Assembly: GCF_031886125.1 (NCBI RefSeq)
Contig: NZ_CP119391.1
Location: 1,426,001-1,490,000, forward strand
Direction of reading: 5' to 3'
Source: Halomonas piscis
GTDB taxonomy: Bacteria > Pseudomonadota > Gammaproteobacteria > Pseudomonadales > Halomonadaceae
DNA length: 64,000 bases
Below, piece after piece: positions 49,201-59,039 of the stretch (the first letter of the stretch is position 1; every line of letters starts with the position of its first letter). The position numbers were made by a program, and so were the translations under genes. The notes below the pieces were generated by a model. The model was not told the origin of the DNA. It searched no databases and worked only from the letters and a program-made list of their open reading frames with translations.

Positions 49201-50125
49201 GCTTTCGCCTCCGGACAGGATCTTCGGGGACAGCGTCGCTCCCGCGCCCGGCAGCTGGATGGAGGCCGTGAAAACCCGAGTGCCGGCGCCGGCAGCGATG
49301 CCCGACTGGCTCACCGAGCTGCCCGCCGGCCGCCTGCGGGTGGCCGATATCGTCATGGGCAACAAGCGCTTTGGCCCGCTAACCGCCTACTGGCAGGCCG
49401 GCCGGCACCGGTTCACGCTGGCGCCGGTGGGGCTGACGCTTGGCGAGCTGTCGGCGCGCGGCGAACTGGTCTGGCAGGGCAGCGATCACTCCAGCCAGAC
49501 CCGGGCGGACCTGACGCTTGACGGTGGCAACCTGGGCACGGCCTTGGCAAGCCTTGACCAGCCGCAGGCCATACGCAGCCAAAGCACCCGCGTGGCCGCT
49601 TCGCTTGAGTGGCCCGGCGCGCCCTGGCAGTTTGCCCTGAGCCGGGCCGGGGGCAGCCTTTCCACGGATATCCGCGACGGCCGCTTTCTCAATCTGGATT
49701 CGCCCTCGGCGCGGCTGGTGGGCCTGCTCAACTTTGAAAACATCCTGCGCCGGCTGCGGCTGGATTTTTCCGACGTTACCGGCAAGGGCACCGCCTTCAA
49801 CCGCATCGAGGGCAAGGCCGATGTGGCCGGCGGCATGCTGCGCCTGCGCGGCCCCTTGACCATTGACGCTCCGGCGACGAGCATGCGGCTCACCGGCAGC
49901 GTGGATTTGCTCAGGCGTGAACTTGATCAGCGTCTGGGCGTCACACTGCCCATCAGTCAAAGTCTCCCCGTTGCCGCCTTTGTCGCCGGTGCACCGGTGG
50001 TAGGCGGCGCGCTGTTCGTGGCGCATACGCTGTTCGGCGATGCTCTCGAGCGCGCCACCACGATTCATTACCGGCTGGAAGGCCCCTGGGCTTCGCCGGA
50101 CATCACACTGGAAGGTACCCAATGA
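46253..50125 (+). CDS. yhdP: YhdP-family AsmA-like envelope protein
   Basis: This 1290-residue protein has one N-terminal transmembrane helix (about 9-32) and a very long beta-rich periplasmic body typical of AsmA-like bridge proteins. It ends in the conserved AsmA_2/DUF3971 region ([20 protein letters not shown], ...[20 protein letters not shown]). In E. coli, YhdP helps carry phospholipid to the outer membrane. Length is close to that of E. coli. It overlaps tldD by 4 nt. It follows rng as in Pseudomonas. Confidence 0.92.
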   Translation: MTLPTLRKGCLLVLAWCLGTLAVMLLVLRLLASQADALTPHLEAFLQSHLGAPVSIESLSLGVERDGLRLDLRGVESRLPEGPLFSLGSLRLRLDVGRSLMALAPVFRQTRMEGFSLHLYRGEGAGWGWPAPATLPLYFAPDTEVDLATVDAWTRLVLHQRLQITDTRLLMHGDDGSATVHAPRLALSGSARRIRMAGEVAVASSLLPEAPTDLPAARLRADVRPGSDGLKDYSAALQLDMQLEQLSALAELVRPDFAPRLALSGGESTLWGRWQAGRLEDVRLQFNLPELKLTQADKQVVLKGLQALGQWRRVGEGGDAWLSGDVADAERVATSGSKAPTLPRHWQLTHRQSDWELRTSAFELDSLAAWSDYVVLPESLKRPLAALAPKGTVSGLQVGQQGGEWRVDAALHDLIVSPWDEAPGGGPLDAWVRARDQRGRVTFAGGDDTSLYFPQVFADPMALGHAKGEVQWVHDGPSTRISGRQLEVLWNGASVSGEFGLASGGERQQMGLDLAFTDVDAVNTPLMSWLPVKVLDDDLAEWLADGVSGRVKQGTLKITAPLGERTSADNIDTTLTLDISRGALPIAEGWPHLSGVEGRMQLDRGRLEASVAQAESHGVRATNGEVELDVASGELDITGDLAADADALRAFFLAAPALEAASLLEDVRARGEARGELEVRLGLDDPESLALDVHARPRFERLAYAPLDTGLSQLEGDITWRQRGREGHLLGEARAAFPGGDIRADFTPDNVALDGQANAAGLLGMAGMAPEAAARLASGSARWQGAMKLGEAPSLHLQSGLEGIGIKLPEPFAKAASARLPWTLDADLVAGRVESRLGRMATLRARGVDGELAGRLNLGTRAARLPRWPSQSGWRIAAGAQEVEPLAWRDLGSVLSSRAADAGERAGSPTAGGPLTLSLETPCVKYNDECLGSVTATGQRLAGGGVDLALDGNVLSGNLRYRPNEAEPMDITVARLMVDRLLGLSPPDRIFGDSVAPAPGSWMEAVKTRVPAPAAMPDWLTELPAGRLRVADIVMGNKRFGPLTAYWQAGRHRFTLAPVGLTLGELSARGELVWQGSDHSSQTRADLTLDGGNLGTALASLDQPQAIRSQSTRVAASLEWPGAPWQFALSRAGGSLSTDIRDGRFLNLDSPSARLVGLLNFENILRRLRLDFSDVTGKGTAFNRIEGKADVAGGMLRLRGPLTIDAPATSMRLTGSVDLLRRELDQRLGVTLPISQSLPVAAFVAGAPVVGGALFVAHTLFGDALERATTIHYRLEGPWASPDITLEGTQ

Positions 50126-51561
50126 CGCAGCTTGATCAGGCAGCTTCGATATTACTGACGCCCGGCGGGCTCGACCTGGACAGCCTGGACACCGGGCTTG
50201 CCCACGCCATGGGTCCGGGTATCGACTACGCCGACCTGTATTTTCAGCGCCAGTGGCAGGAAGGCTGGATGCTGGAAGACGGCGAAGTCAAGGAGGCCAG
50301 CTACAACATTGACGGCGGCGTCGGCGTGCGTTCGCTGGCCGGCGAAAAAACCGGCTTTGCCTACTCCAACCAGATTAGTGCGGAGGCGCTGGTGGATACC
50401 GGCAAAACCGCGTCGGGCATCGTGCGCAGCGGCACGCAGCGCCACGGCCAGGCGGCCGGCCCGGTCAGCGCCGCGCTGTGCTATCCGGGCGTTGACCCGC
50501 TCGGCGATCTGAGCGCCGATGACAAGGTAGCCATGCTCAAGCTGGCCGATCGCGTGGCCCGGGCCGTTGACCCCCGAGTGAGCCAGGTCAGCGCCTCGCT
50601 GTCCGGCACCTATGAAGTGGTGCTGGTGCGCGCCAGCGACGGCACCCTGGCCGCCGATATCCGCCCGCTGGTGCGTTTCAACGTCAGCGTCATTGCGGCC
50701 AGCGGCGGACGTCGCGAGCGCGGCAGCGCCGGCGGCGGCGGGCGCTTTTCCATGGGCCGGCTGCGCGATGCCGGGGTGGCCGAAAGCTACGCCAGGGAGG
50801 CCGTACGCCAGGCGCTGGTCAACCTCGAGGCGGTAGACGCCCCGGCAGGGCAGATGCCGGTGGTGCTGGGCGCGGGCTGGCCGGGCATTCTGCTCCACGA
50901 GGCCGTGGGCCACGGCCTGGAAGGCGACTTCAACCGCAAGGGCAGCTCGGCGTTCGCCGGCAGGATGGGGCAGCGGGTGGCGTCAAAGGGCGTCACCGTG
51001 GTGGACGATGCCACCTTTGCCGATCGCCGCGGCTCGCTCAGCGTGGACGACGAAGGCACGCCGGGCCAGCGCACGCCGCTGATCGAGGACGGCATTCTCA
51101 CCGGCTACATGCAGGACAAGCTCAACGCCCGACTGATGGGCATGGCGCCCACCGGCAACGCCCGGCGCGAATCCTACGCGCACATGCCCATGCCGCGGAT
51201 GACCAATACGCTGATGCTACCCGGTCAGGACGAGCCCGACGACATCATCAAAAGCGTCCGGCGCGGCCTCTATGCGGTGAGCTTCGGCGGCGGCCAGGTG
51301 GACATCACCTCGGGCAAGTTCGTGTTTTCGGCGAGCGAAGCCTACCTGATCGAGGACGGCGCGATTACCGCGCCGGTGAAGGGCGCCACGCTGATCGGCA
51401 ACGGCCCCGAGGCCATGGGGCAGGTATCGATGATCGGCCACGACATGGCGCTGGACAGCGGCATCGGCGTCTGCGGCAAGGAAGGTCAGGGCGTGCCGGT
51501 GGGCGTGGGCCAGCCCACCCTCAAGCTCGATGAGCTGACAGTGGGCGGGACTCAGTCCTGA
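50122..51561 (+). CDS. tldD: Metalloprotease TldD
   Basis: This 479-residue partner of PmbA (TldE) forms a heterodimer that degrades unfolded peptides and matures some microcins. The zinc motif HEAVGH is at 259-264, within [34 protein letters not shown] is near the C-terminus. It is coupled to yhdP by a 4-nt overlap. Its 3' end overlaps the convergent darP by 10 nt. Confidence 0.95.
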   Translation: MTQLDQAASILLTPGGLDLDSLDTGLAHAMGPGIDYADLYFQRQWQEGWMLEDGEVKEASYNIDGGVGVRSLAGEKTGFAYSNQISAEALVDTGKTASGIVRSGTQRHGQAAGPVSAALCYPGVDPLGDLSADDKVAMLKLADRVARAVDPRVSQVSASLSGTYEVVLVRASDGTLAADIRPLVRFNVSVIAASGGRRERGSAGGGGRFSMGRLRDAGVAESYAREAVRQALVNLEAVDAPAGQMPVVLGAGWPGILLHEAVGHGLEGDFNRKGSSAFAGRMGQRVASKGVTVVDDATFADRRGSLSVDDEGTPGQRTPLIEDGILTGYMQDKLNARLMGMAPTGNARRESYAHMPMPRMTNTLMLPGQDEPDDIIKSVRRGLYAVSFGGGQVDITSGKFVFSASEAYLIEDGAITAPVKGATLIGNGPEAMGQVSMIGHDMALDSGIGVCGKEGQGVPVGVGQPTLKLDELTVGGTQS

Positions 51562-52082
51562 GCCTTGAGCTCGGCGCTTTCGCGCAGGTGCCTGAACAGC
51601 TTGCGCGCGCTTGACGGCGGCTTTTGCTGCTCGCGCTCGCGCCGGGCGTTGCGGATCAGCTGGCGCAGGGTCTGGCGATCGGCGTCGGGATACGCCTCCA
51701 GGAAGGCGTCCACGGCGGGGTCGCCTTCGTCGACCAGGCGGTCGCGCCACGCTTCCAGGCGATGAAAGGCCTGGTCGCGCCAAAGGCGTTCCTGCTCCAT
51801 GGCGTCAAACTCGGCGCGGATGGCAGGCAGATCTTCCCGGCGCATGAGCTTGCCGACGTACTGCATGTGTCGCCGGCGCGCCTCGCGGGAAGGGATCCGC
51901 GCGGTTTCTTCGATGGCATGCTGCAGGTCGTCGGACAGCGCAAAGCGTGCTCGTTCGGCGGGTTTCATGGCGATCAGGGTCTCGCCCAGCGCCTGGAGCT
52001 CGTGCATTTCGCGCTTTAGCTGGGTTTTGCTGGGGCGCTCGTCAGGTATTTCGCTGGCCGGGCCGGCATGTTTTTTGGGCAT
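51552..52082 (-). CDS. darP: Ribosome-associated protein DarP (YjgA, DUF615)
   Basis: This 176-residue, highly charged helical protein takes part in late 50S assembly. [19 protein letters not shown] near the N-terminus, [21 protein letters not shown] segments and [14 protein letters not shown] are typical. It stands between tldD and pmbA but on the opposite strand, as in Pseudomonas. Its end overlaps the end of tldD. Confidence 0.92.
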   Translation of the reverse strand: MPKKHAGPASEIPDERPSKTQLKREMHELQALGETLIAMKPAERARFALSDDLQHAIEETARIPSREARRRHMQYVGKLMRREDLPAIRAEFDAMEQERLWRDQAFHRLEAWRDRLVDEGDPAVDAFLEAYPDADRQTLRQLIRNARREREQQKPPSSARKLFRHLRESAELKAQD

Positions 52083-52119
52083 GAGTCCACTCGTTTAGGC
52101 AGTTGAACAGGAGGCCATT

Positions 52120-53460
52120 ATGGCACAGGCATTTGATGCCGAGGCGCAGCAGGCAGTGCTTGCATCCCGTGCGGAGCAGGCGCTGGCGCTGGCCAAAGCG
52201 CTCGGGGCCGACGCGGCCGAGGTCGGCGCCAGCGTTGACCAGGGCGTTGAGGTCAGCGTGCGCCTTGGCGACGTGGAAACCGTGGAGCTGTCCCGGGACC
52301 AGGGCGTTGCCGTGACGGTCTACGTGGGGCAGCGCAAGGGCAGCGCCTCATCCACCGATGCCGGCGAGGATTCCATCCGCGCCGCGGTGGAAAAGGCGCT
52401 GGCGATTGCCCGCTACACCGGCGAAGACCCGGCGGCAGGGCTTGCCGACGCCTCGCTCATGGCAAGCGAGAATCCCGATATGGGGGTGCATCACCCCTGG
52501 GCGCTCTCTACCGAACAGGCGATCGAGCTGGCGCTTGAGAGCGAGCGGGCCGGCCGCGAGGTCGAGGGCATTACCCAGTCCGAAGGGGCCACGCTGTCCA
52601 CCGGCGAGGGCGTGCGCGTCTATGCCAACAGCCACGGCTTTGTGGGCACCCAGAAGGGCAGTCGCCACGGGCTATCGTGCCTGCTTATCGCCGAAGACGA
52701 CAGCGGCATGCAGCGCGACTTTGACTATACCACCGCGCGCAACCCGGCCGAGCTGCGCGACCCGGCGGAAGTCGGGCGCGAAGCGGCGCGCAAGACCCTG
52801 CGGCGGCTGGGCGCCCGTCGTCCGCCAACGGGCACGTTTCCGGTGCTGTTTGACCCCTCCCAGGCCGGCGGGCTGGTGGGCCATCTGATGAGCGCCCTGG
52901 CCGGCGGGGCCCTCTACCGCCAGGCGTCGTTTCTCTGCGACAGCCTGGGCAAGCCGCTGTTTCCGGAGTGGTTCAGCCTGGTGGAGCGTCCCATGGAACA
53001 CGGCGCCACGGCCAGCTCGCCGTTTGACGGCGACGGCGTGCAGACGCGCAACAATCGCTTTATCGACCGGGGCAAGGTGGCAAGCTACATGCTCTCGGCC
53101 TACAGCGCCAGGCGGCTTTCCATGGAGACCACCGGCAACGCCGGCGGCGCGCGCAACCTGCGCCTTGACGCGCCGCTGGAGCCGGTCGAAGCGCTGCTCA
53201 AGCGAATGGATCGCGGCGTTTGGGTAACCGAGCTCATGGGGCAGGGCGTCAACGGCGTGACCGGGGACTATTCCCGCGGCGCCAGCGGCTTCTGGATCGA
53301 AAACGGCGAGGTGCAGTATCCCATCGAGGAGTTCACCATTGCCGGCAACCTCGAACAGATGTTTGCTTCCCTGGCAGGGCTCGGTGACGATCTGGATACT
53401 CGGGGCAGCGTCCATACCGGAAGCTGGCTGATCGACAGCATGACCGTGGCCGGCAACTAG
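52120..53460 (+). CDS. pmbA: Metalloprotease subunit PmbA (TldE)
   Basis: This 446-residue protein is the partner of TldD. It has the same fold but no HExxxH zinc motif, as expected. Family features are KGSASSTDAGEDSIRAAVEK, a central VGHLMSALAGGALYRQASF and the C-terminal GVNGVTGDYSRGASGFWIE. AGGAGG lies upstream of the ATG. It is divergent from darP and convergent with ptsO. Confidence 0.95.
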   Translation: MAQAFDAEAQQAVLASRAEQALALAKALGADAAEVGASVDQGVEVSVRLGDVETVELSRDQGVAVTVYVGQRKGSASSTDAGEDSIRAAVEKALAIARYTGEDPAAGLADASLMASENPDMGVHHPWALSTEQAIELALESERAGREVEGITQSEGATLSTGEGVRVYANSHGFVGTQKGSRHGLSCLLIAEDDSGMQRDFDYTTARNPAELRDPAEVGREAARKTLRRLGARRPPTGTFPVLFDPSQAGGLVGHLMSALAGGALYRQASFLCDSLGKPLFPEWFSLVERPMEHGATASSPFDGDGVQTRNNRFIDRGKVASYMLSAYSARRLSMETTGNAGGARNLRLDAPLEPVEALLKRMDRGVWVTELMGQGVNGVTGDYSRGASGFWIENGEVQYPIEEFTIAGNLEQMFASLAGLGDDLDTRGSVHTGSWLIDSMTVAGN

Positions 53461-53469
53461 GCCTGGCGG

Positions 53470-53739
53470 CTAGCGATCCTCGTCGAAGCGAGCGTCAAAC
53501 AGCGCTTCGACGGCGTCGAGGGCCTGGTCCGCATCCTCGCCTTCGGCGTGCACGGTAAGCTCGGTACCGCAGGGGGCGGCCAGCATCAGTAGCGCCATGA
53601 TATTGCGGGCATCGGCTTTTTGCTCGCCCCGATGAACGTGAACCTTGGCCGCAAACGGCTGGCAGCAGGTGACAAGCCGGGTCGCTGCGCGGGCGTGGAG
53701 GCCGCGGCGATTGGTCAGGGTCAGGGTCTTGCAGGGCAC
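53470..53739 (-). CDS. ptsO: HPr-like phosphocarrier protein NPr
   Basis: This 89-residue phosphocarrier of the nitrogen PTS passes phosphate from EI-Ntr (PtsP) to EIIA-Ntr. The active-site His15 lies in NRRGLHARAATRL, and the regulatory segment KADARNIMALLMLAA is present. The start is a GTG at 53739 with AAAGGA upstream. It is the last gene of the kdsD-to-ptsO cluster, 43 bp after rapZ. SixA, encoded at 37.7 kb, probably dephosphorylates it. Confidence 0.93.
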   Translation of the reverse strand: MPCKTLTLTNRRGLHARAATRLVTCCQPFAAKVHVHRGEQKADARNIMALLMLAAPCGTELTVHAEGEDADQALDAVEALFDARFDEDR

Positions 53740-53782
53740 GCGGTGTCCTTTTGTTGATGGCGGATGTTCGTGGGGGACGTCG

Positions 53783-54673
53783 CTATGGCTGATGATCCTC
53801 GGCCGAGCGGGTGTACTGCACCGACAGCTCGCGGTGGCGCACCTGGATGTCGTCATGGGCATCAAGCAGCAGCCGGCCCAGCTGTTCGACCAGATATACC
53901 GAGCGGTGCTGGCCGCCGGTGCAGCCGATGGCCACGGTGATGTAGCTGCGCTGGCTGTTTTGGTAGGCCGGCAGCCAGCGCTCGAGCCAGCCGCGGATGT
54001 CTTCGCACATGGCGTCCACCATGGGGTAGCCGCGCAAAAACGCCTCGATTTCGGCGTCGCGCCCGTTAAGCCCGCGAAGCGCCGGGTCCCAGTAGGGGTT
54101 GGGCAGGCAGCGCGCGTCGAACACCAGGTCGGCATCCAGCGGCACGCCGCGCTTGTAGCCGAAGGATTCCACGGTCAGGGTCAGCTTTCCCGGCTGGCGG
54201 TGGGCCACCTGGTCGGCAATGCGCCGGCGCAGATCGTGCACCGACAGACGGGAAGTGTCGATGGTCAGATCCGCCAGGTCGCGCACGTCGCTCAGGGTTT
54301 CCTCTTCCTTGGCGATGGCCTCTTCCAGAGTCATGTCCGTGTCCCGGGTGAGCGGATGGCGGCGGCGGGTGGCAGAGTAACGCTCCAGCAGGATGCGCGC
54401 GTCGGTGGTCAGATAGACCACGTTAAAGCCGATGCCCCGGGCGCGCATGCCTTCGAGCAGGCCCGGCAGCAGCGCCAGAGCGCCGGGCAGGTTGCGCGCA
54501 TCGATGCTGACCGCCAGGTGGGTACACCCGGTCTGGTGGCGCAGCTCGTCCACCAGCGAGCCCAGCAGCATGGCCGGCAGGTTATCGATGGCGTAATAGC
54601 CCAGATCTTCCAGCGCTTGCAGGGCAATGGACTTGCCCGAGCCGGAACGACCGCTGATGATGACCAGTTGCAT
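53783..54673 (-). CDS. rapZ: RNase adapter / nucleotide-binding protein RapZ
   Basis: This 296-residue protein has the Walker A motif SGRSGSGKSIALQ at 7-19 and DLGYYAIDNLP shortly after. The C-terminal domain includes YKRGVPLDADLVFDARCLPN and CTGGQHRSVYLVE. In E. coli, RapZ senses glucosamine-6-phosphate and directs the small RNA GlmZ to RNase E. It lies between ptsN and ptsO in the usual order. Confidence 0.95.
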   Translation of the reverse strand: MQLVIISGRSGSGKSIALQALEDLGYYAIDNLPAMLLGSLVDELRHQTGCTHLAVSIDARNLPGALALLPGLLEGMRARGIGFNVVYLTTDARILLERYSATRRRHPLTRDTDMTLEEAIAKEEETLSDVRDLADLTIDTSRLSVHDLRRRIADQVAHRQPGKLTLTVESFGYKRGVPLDADLVFDARCLPNPYWDPALRGLNGRDAEIEAFLRGYPMVDAMCEDIRGWLERWLPAYQNSQRSYITVAIGCTGGQHRSVYLVEQLGRLLLDAHDDIQVRHRELSVQYTRSAEDHQP

Positions 54674-54726
54674 GGCGTCTCTCGTGGTAGCGAGCGGTCC
54701 CCGCGGGTAGTGAAGGAGGCGGGGCG

Positions 54727-55197
54727 CTATGGGTCGGGCTGCTCGCGGATCTTGTGGATGATCAGCTCCAGCAGATGGCGCTGGCTTTGCGCGCGGCGCA
54801 GCTGCAGGCGGGTGTTGGCGTCGTTCATGATCATTGCGACCTGGCCCAGCAGCGCCAGATGGTTGTCGTCGGCCTCTTCGGGCACCAGCAGCACGAAAAC
54901 CAGATCCACCGGCTCGCCGTCGATGGCGTCGAAGTCGACGGCCTCGGCCAGCTTGAGAAAGCCGGCGATGGGCGAGTGGCAGTGCGGGCTTCTGGCGTGG
55001 GGAATGGCCACGCCGTTGCCGATACCCGTACTGCCGAGCTTTTCTCGGCTGATCAGGCGGCTGAAGACTTCCTGGCTGTCCAGGCTGGGGATGTTTTGCG
55101 CAATAAAGGTGCTGAAAAACTCCAGCACCCTTTTCTTGCTGCCCCCGGGCACGTCGTAGAGCACGCGCTCCGGGGGGAGGATCGCTTCCAACGTCAT
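54727..55197 (-). CDS. ptsN: Nitrogen PTS regulatory protein EIIA-Ntr
   Basis: This 156-residue PTS EIIA type-2 domain carries phosphorylatable His67 in GNGVAIPHARSP. It is the terminal acceptor of the PtsP-PtsO-PtsN chain and regulates potassium uptake and nitrogen/carbon balance by protein contact. It is 6 bp downstream of hpf and 53 bp upstream of rapZ. Confidence 0.95.
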   Translation of the reverse strand: MTLEAILPPERVLYDVPGGSKKRVLEFFSTFIAQNIPSLDSQEVFSRLISREKLGSTGIGNGVAIPHARSPHCHSPIAGFLKLAEAVDFDAIDGEPVDLVFVLLVPEEADDNHLALLGQVAMIMNDANTRLQLRRAQSQRHLLELIIHKIREQPDP

Positions 55198-55203
55198 TGT
55201 GCT

Positions 55204-55512
55204 TTAGCGCAGACCGGCGCCCTGGGCGCGGGCCTGTGCTTTTTCCTTGTGTTTGACCAGCTGGCGGTTGAGCTTGTCGGCCATCGAGTCGATGGCGGCG
55301 TACATGTCGGTTTCTGTCGCTTCGGCGTGGAGCTCGGCGCCGGCGACGTTCATGGTGCAGGCGGCCTGTTGGCGCTCTTTTTCCACGGATAGGGTGACCT
55401 GCACGGTAGTGATGTTGTCGTAGTGGCGTTCGACCCGGGCGAGTTTGTCATTGACGTACTCACGCAAGGCGTCAGTCAGTTCGAGGTGATGACCGGTCAT
55501 GTTGACCTGCAT
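55204..55512 (-). CDS. hpf: Ribosome hibernation promoting factor (short HPF)
   Basis: This 102-residue protein has the S30AE/YfiA fold, starting MQVNMTGHHLELTDALREYV and containing RVERHYDNITTVQVTL and YAAIDSMADKLNRQL. The short length fits the gammaproteobacterial HPF that promotes 100S dimers together with RMF. The ATG at 55512 has GGAGT upstream; an in-frame extension to 55599 lacks family similarity. It follows rpoN by 99 bp. Confidence 0.94.
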   Translation of the reverse strand: MQVNMTGHHLELTDALREYVNDKLARVERHYDNITTVQVTLSVEKERQQAACTMNVAGAELHAEATETDMYAAIDSMADKLNRQLVKHKEKAQARAQGAGLR

Positions 55513-55611
55513 GGACGTACTCCTTATCCGTGGGATGGTCGTTTGATTGTAACCCTTTTGGCCGGTAAACAAAGCCCCCGGCAAAGTGCGATGAACCAAA
55601 AGTTTCGCCGA

Positions 55612-57018
55612 TCAGCTCCGGCGGCGCCGTTCGCTGGTGGATGGTATGCCCAGGGCCTCGCGGTATTTGGCAACGGTGCGGCGGGCCACCCGGATGCCGG
55701 CTTCGTCGAGCAGCGCGGCGAGACGGCTGTCGGACAGCGGCTTGGCGGGCGGCTCCTGCTCTATCAGCTGCTTGATGCGGGCGCGAATGGCGGTGCTCGA
55801 GTGGGCGCTGTCATCGTCGCCTGTGAGCTGGCTGGAGAAAAAGTACTTGAGCTCGAAAACGCCGCGGGGCGTATGCAGAAACTTCTGCGTTGTCACCCGG
55901 GAAACCGTGGATTCGTGCATGCCCACCGCCTCGGCAATATCGGCAAGCACCAGCGGCTTCATGGCCGCCTCGCCGTGGTCGAGGAAATCGAGCTGGCGGG
56001 CCATGATTTCGCGGCCGACGCGCAGCAGCGTATCGTTGCGGCTGGCGAGGCTCTTGATCAGCCAGCGAGCCTCCTGCAGGTGCTCCTTGAGGAAGCTGTT
56101 GTCCCGGCTGCTGTCGGCCTTCTGGATCAGCGCGGCGTAGTCGGGCTGGATACGCAGCTGCGGCAGTGCCTCGGGGTTGAGCTCGAGCTGCCAGCCGTCC
56201 TCGCTGCGCCGGGCGAGCAGGTCGGGCAGTACCTGGCCGCTGCCGGCGCTGTCAAAGGCGCTGCCGGGGCGCGGATCCAGGCTTTTGATCAGCTTGATGA
56301 CCTCGTCGAGCCCGGCGTCGTCAAGGCCCAGCCGGCGCTTGAGCAGGCGTCTGTCGCCGCGGCCAAGGGCGGTGAGAAACTGCCGCGCCAGCCGGCGGGC
56401 GGGCATCAGCAGCGGCGTGGTGCCGGGCAGGGCATCCAGCTGCAGGGAGAGGCATTCGCCCAGATCCCGAGCAAAGACGCCGGTCGGGTCGAACTGCTGC
56501 AGGCGGTCGAGCATGCGTTCAAGGCGCTCGGCGCCGACGGGCTTGCCCTGTTGATCCTCAAGGCCGTCACCTATGGCGTCCAGCGGCTGAGTCAGGTAGC
56601 CGTTGGCGTCCACGGCGTCGATCAGCGCCTCGCCGGTGAGCCTGTCGTCGGGCGTCAGGTCGAGCATGGCCAGCTGCCAGAGCAGGTGGCCGTGAAGAGT
56701 CTGGCCGGCGGCCTGGCGCTCGAAGTCGGGGCCCTCGCCGGCGGTTTGCTGGGTGTCCGGGTAGGTGTCGGACCAGTCGCTGTCCACGGCGAGCTCGTCG
56801 GGGATCTGCTCGGCCCAGCCGTCTTCGGCGGGCTCGACGGCGGTCTGCTCGTCAAACTCGTCTTCCTGCTCGAGCAGGGGGTTGGCCTCCACCGCCTGCT
56901 GGACCTCCTGGCGCAGGTCCAGCGTCGGCAGCTGCAGTAAACCGATGGCCTGGCGGAGCTGAGGCGTCATGGTCAGCTGGGTACCGACGCGTAGCTGGAG
57001 AGACGCTTTCATGGCCAT
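55612..57018 (-). CDS. rpoN: RNA polymerase sigma-54 factor
   Basis: This 468-residue alternative sigma factor needs enhancer-binding ATPases. Region I is Gln/Leu-rich (LQLRVGTQLTMTPQLRQAIG), region II is acidic (about 55-85), and region III includes the core-binding and helix-turn-helix parts (ADIAEAVGMHESTVSRVTTQ). The RpoN box is present as ARRTVAKYRE. The start is either 57018 or the Met two codons on. It lies between lptB and hpf in the conserved order. Confidence 0.96.
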   Translation of the reverse strand: MAMKASLQLRVGTQLTMTPQLRQAIGLLQLPTLDLRQEVQQAVEANPLLEQEDEFDEQTAVEPAEDGWAEQIPDELAVDSDWSDTYPDTQQTAGEGPDFERQAAGQTLHGHLLWQLAMLDLTPDDRLTGEALIDAVDANGYLTQPLDAIGDGLEDQQGKPVGAERLERMLDRLQQFDPTGVFARDLGECLSLQLDALPGTTPLLMPARRLARQFLTALGRGDRRLLKRRLGLDDAGLDEVIKLIKSLDPRPGSAFDSAGSGQVLPDLLARRSEDGWQLELNPEALPQLRIQPDYAALIQKADSSRDNSFLKEHLQEARWLIKSLASRNDTLLRVGREIMARQLDFLDHGEAAMKPLVLADIAEAVGMHESTVSRVTTQKFLHTPRGVFELKYFFSSQLTGDDDSAHSSTAIRARIKQLIEQEPPAKPLSDSRLAALLDEAGIRVARRTVAKYREALGIPSTSERRRRS

Positions 57019-57088
57019 GGAGGAAACACTCGTCGCGTTGGAAGTATCACCCTAAGCCCGGGCGGAGCCTGGCGGCAAGCGGATGACG

Positions 57089-57859
57089 CTAGAGGCGGAA
57101 TTCGTCGCCCAGGTAGACGTCACGGACCTGCTGGTTGTCGAGAATGCTGCGCGGCGCGCCGTTGGCGATGATGCGCCCGTTGCCGACGATATAGGCGGTG
57201 TCGCAGATATCCAGGGTCTCGCGCACATTATGATCGGTAATCAGCACGCCGATATGACGCTCTTTCAACGCCCGGATGACGGTCTTGATCTCGCCCACCG
57301 AAATCGGGTCCACGCCGGCAAAGGGCTCGTCCAGCAGGATGAACGCCGGTTCGATGGCAAGCGATCGGGCAATTTCCACCCGCCGGCGCTCGCCGCCGGA
57401 GAGACTCATGCCCAGGTTGTCGCGGATATGGCCGACGTGGAAATCCTCGAGCAGCGTCTCCAGGCGAGCCTGCCGGGCCTGGCGGCTGAGGTCCTTGCGG
57501 GTTTCCAGAATCGCCATGATGTTGTCGGCCACCGAGAGCTTGCGAAAAATCGAGGCCTCCTGGGGCAGATAGCCGATGCCCGCCCGGGCGCGTTCGTGCA
57601 TGGGCGCCCGGGAAAGGTCGGTGTCGTTGATGCCGACACTTCCGGCATCGGCCTTGACCAGCCCGACGATCATGTAGAACGACGTGGTCTTGCCCGCCCC
57701 GTTGGGGCCGAGCAGCCCGACAATGCTGCCCTGGGAAATGTCCAGATTGATATCCTTGACCACCTGGCGACGCTTGTAGCTTTTGGCCAGATGGCGGGCG
57801 TGCAGCGTCTTGATTTCTGCCGGGGTCGGCGTGGCGGCGGTGATGTCGTCAAAAGACAC
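57089..57859 (-). CDS. lptB: LPS export ABC transporter ATP-binding protein LptB
   Basis: This 256-residue ABC ATPase powers LPS extraction from the inner membrane with LptF and LptG. Walker A is [11 protein letters not shown], the signature is [14 protein letters not shown], Walker B is [13 protein letters not shown], and the switch His is in ITDHNV. The N-terminal 20 residues extend beyond the usual start, so a downstream start is possible. It follows lptA by 48 bp. Confidence 0.95.
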   Translation of the reverse strand: MSFDDITAATPTPAEIKTLHARHLAKSYKRRQVVKDINLDISQGSIVGLLGPNGAGKTTSFYMIVGLVKADAGSVGINDTDLSRAPMHERARAGIGYLPQEASIFRKLSVADNIMAILETRKDLSRQARQARLETLLEDFHVGHIRDNLGMSLSGGERRRVEIARSLAIEPAFILLDEPFAGVDPISVGEIKTVIRALKERHIGVLITDHNVRETLDICDTAYIVGNGRIIANGAPRSILDNQQVRDVYLGDEFRL

Positions 57860-57907
57860 AGGGGGCCTCTTTGTCGGTGAGCTGTCGCTTGCGGGCGCTG
57901 GCGGGCG

Positions 57908-58414
57908 TCATTCCTCGGGCTGCAGCGTCATGCGGATGCGCTGGTCGTCGCTGCCTTCGACGTCGGAGCGAGCCTTGACCACCTCGCGGTCGATGAAGTA
58001 CTCAAGGCGGCCGCCCTTGAAGTGGTCGCCGCCCTGGTCGAGCTCGGCCTGGTCAATCAGTTCGACCCGGCGATCGGCAACGTGGTAGATGATCCGCCGG
58101 GCGTTGCCTTCGATGGGCGCCTTGTTCGGATCCGGCCGGTGGCGCAGATAGGCGCGCTCGCCGAAGGCCGTAGCGCGGGAGAGCTCGCCTTCGTCGTTGC
58201 GCTGTATTTCCACCCGGGCGCCGCGCAGGCGCATCTCGCCCTGGCGGATCTTGACGTTGCCACGGTAAACCGCCGTGCCGGCGCGCTGGTCCAGGTCGAG
58301 CTGGTTGGCTTCGACTTCGACAGGGTCAGCCGGGGCCGCCTGGGCGGTACCGGCGCCCAGCACGCTGAGGCCAAGGGTGGCCGCGGCAAGGCAGCCATAA
58401 AGACGTGTGTTCAT
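57908..58414 (-). CDS. lptA: LPS periplasmic transport protein LptA
   Basis: This 168-residue protein has a signal peptide ending near AQA (residue 26-27) and an OstA-like beta-jellyroll, with VEVEANQLDLDQRAGTAVY and GNVKIRQGEMRLRGARVEI. It forms the bridge carrying LPS across the periplasm. It overlaps lptC by 4 nt. Confidence 0.93.
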   Translation of the reverse strand: MNTRLYGCLAAATLGLSVLGAGTAQAAPADPVEVEANQLDLDQRAGTAVYRGNVKIRQGEMRLRGARVEIQRNDEGELSRATAFGERAYLRHRPDPNKAPIEGNARRIIYHVADRRVELIDQAELDQGGDHFKGGRLEYFIDREVVKARSDVEGSDDQRIRMTLQPEE

Positions 58415-59031
58415 GGGGACTCCTCAGAGGATGCCGCCGAGGGTGGATGAAAGCCGCGAACCTGGCCTTTCAGGCGTACCTTGCTGGTGTCCAGCCAGGC
58501 ATCCAGCGTTTGGGCCCGCATGCGCTGGGGCGGCTGCTGCAGCAGAGCCGGGGTGTCGCTCCAGGCGTGCCGGGCGACGCTGTCGTAATGAAGCGTGCGG
58601 GTGTCGAGCTGCCAGCCCTGGTTGGGCGCCGTCAATCGGGTATCGCCGTCGAGGGTCAGCCGCTGCTGCTGACCGCTGAGCGTACCGCTGTTGGCAGTGG
58701 CGCGCCACTCGCGCTGCTCGCTGTCGATCAGCGTCGCGTGGGGCATGTCGAAACGGGTGATAGCCTGCTGGGGCGTATGGGTAATATGCGGGGAGGCCAG
58801 CCGCTGGGTCAGGTTGCCGGCGTCGTCGTAGAGTTTCAGCTCGGCGTTTTCGATCACGTGGCCGGGCTCCTCGGCCCGGGCGGCAGGGTCCGGCGGGGCC
58901 TGGCGGGTATCGCGCAGGTCGAGCCAGGCCAGCAACACGCCCAGCGCGACCACGAGCAGTCCCAGCCAGGCCCGCCTTGGCAAGCGGGCAAGCCAACTTT
59001 GGTGGGCGCGGGTAACAGAAGGCGTCTGCAT
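58411..59031 (-). CDS. lptC: LPS export protein LptC
   Basis: This protein of about 206 residues has one N-terminal membrane helix (about 21-38) and a periplasmic OstA-like domain (ENAELKLYDDAGNLTQRLAS, then TLDGDTRLTAPNQGWQLDT). It takes LPS from LptBFG and passes it to LptA. The ATG at 59031 has GAGG 6 nt upstream; a GTG at 59043, overlapping the kdsC stop, is also in frame. Confidence 0.88.
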   Translation of the reverse strand: MQTPSVTRAHQSWLARLPRRAWLGLLVVALGVLLAWLDLRDTRQAPPDPAARAEEPGHVIENAELKLYDDAGNLTQRLASPHITHTPQQAITRFDMPHATLIDSEQREWRATANSGTLSGQQQRLTLDGDTRLTAPNQGWQLDTRTLHYDSVARHAWSDTPALLQQPPQRMRAQTLDAWLDTSKVRLKGQVRGFHPPSAASSEESP

Positions 59032-59039
59032 GCGTTGCC

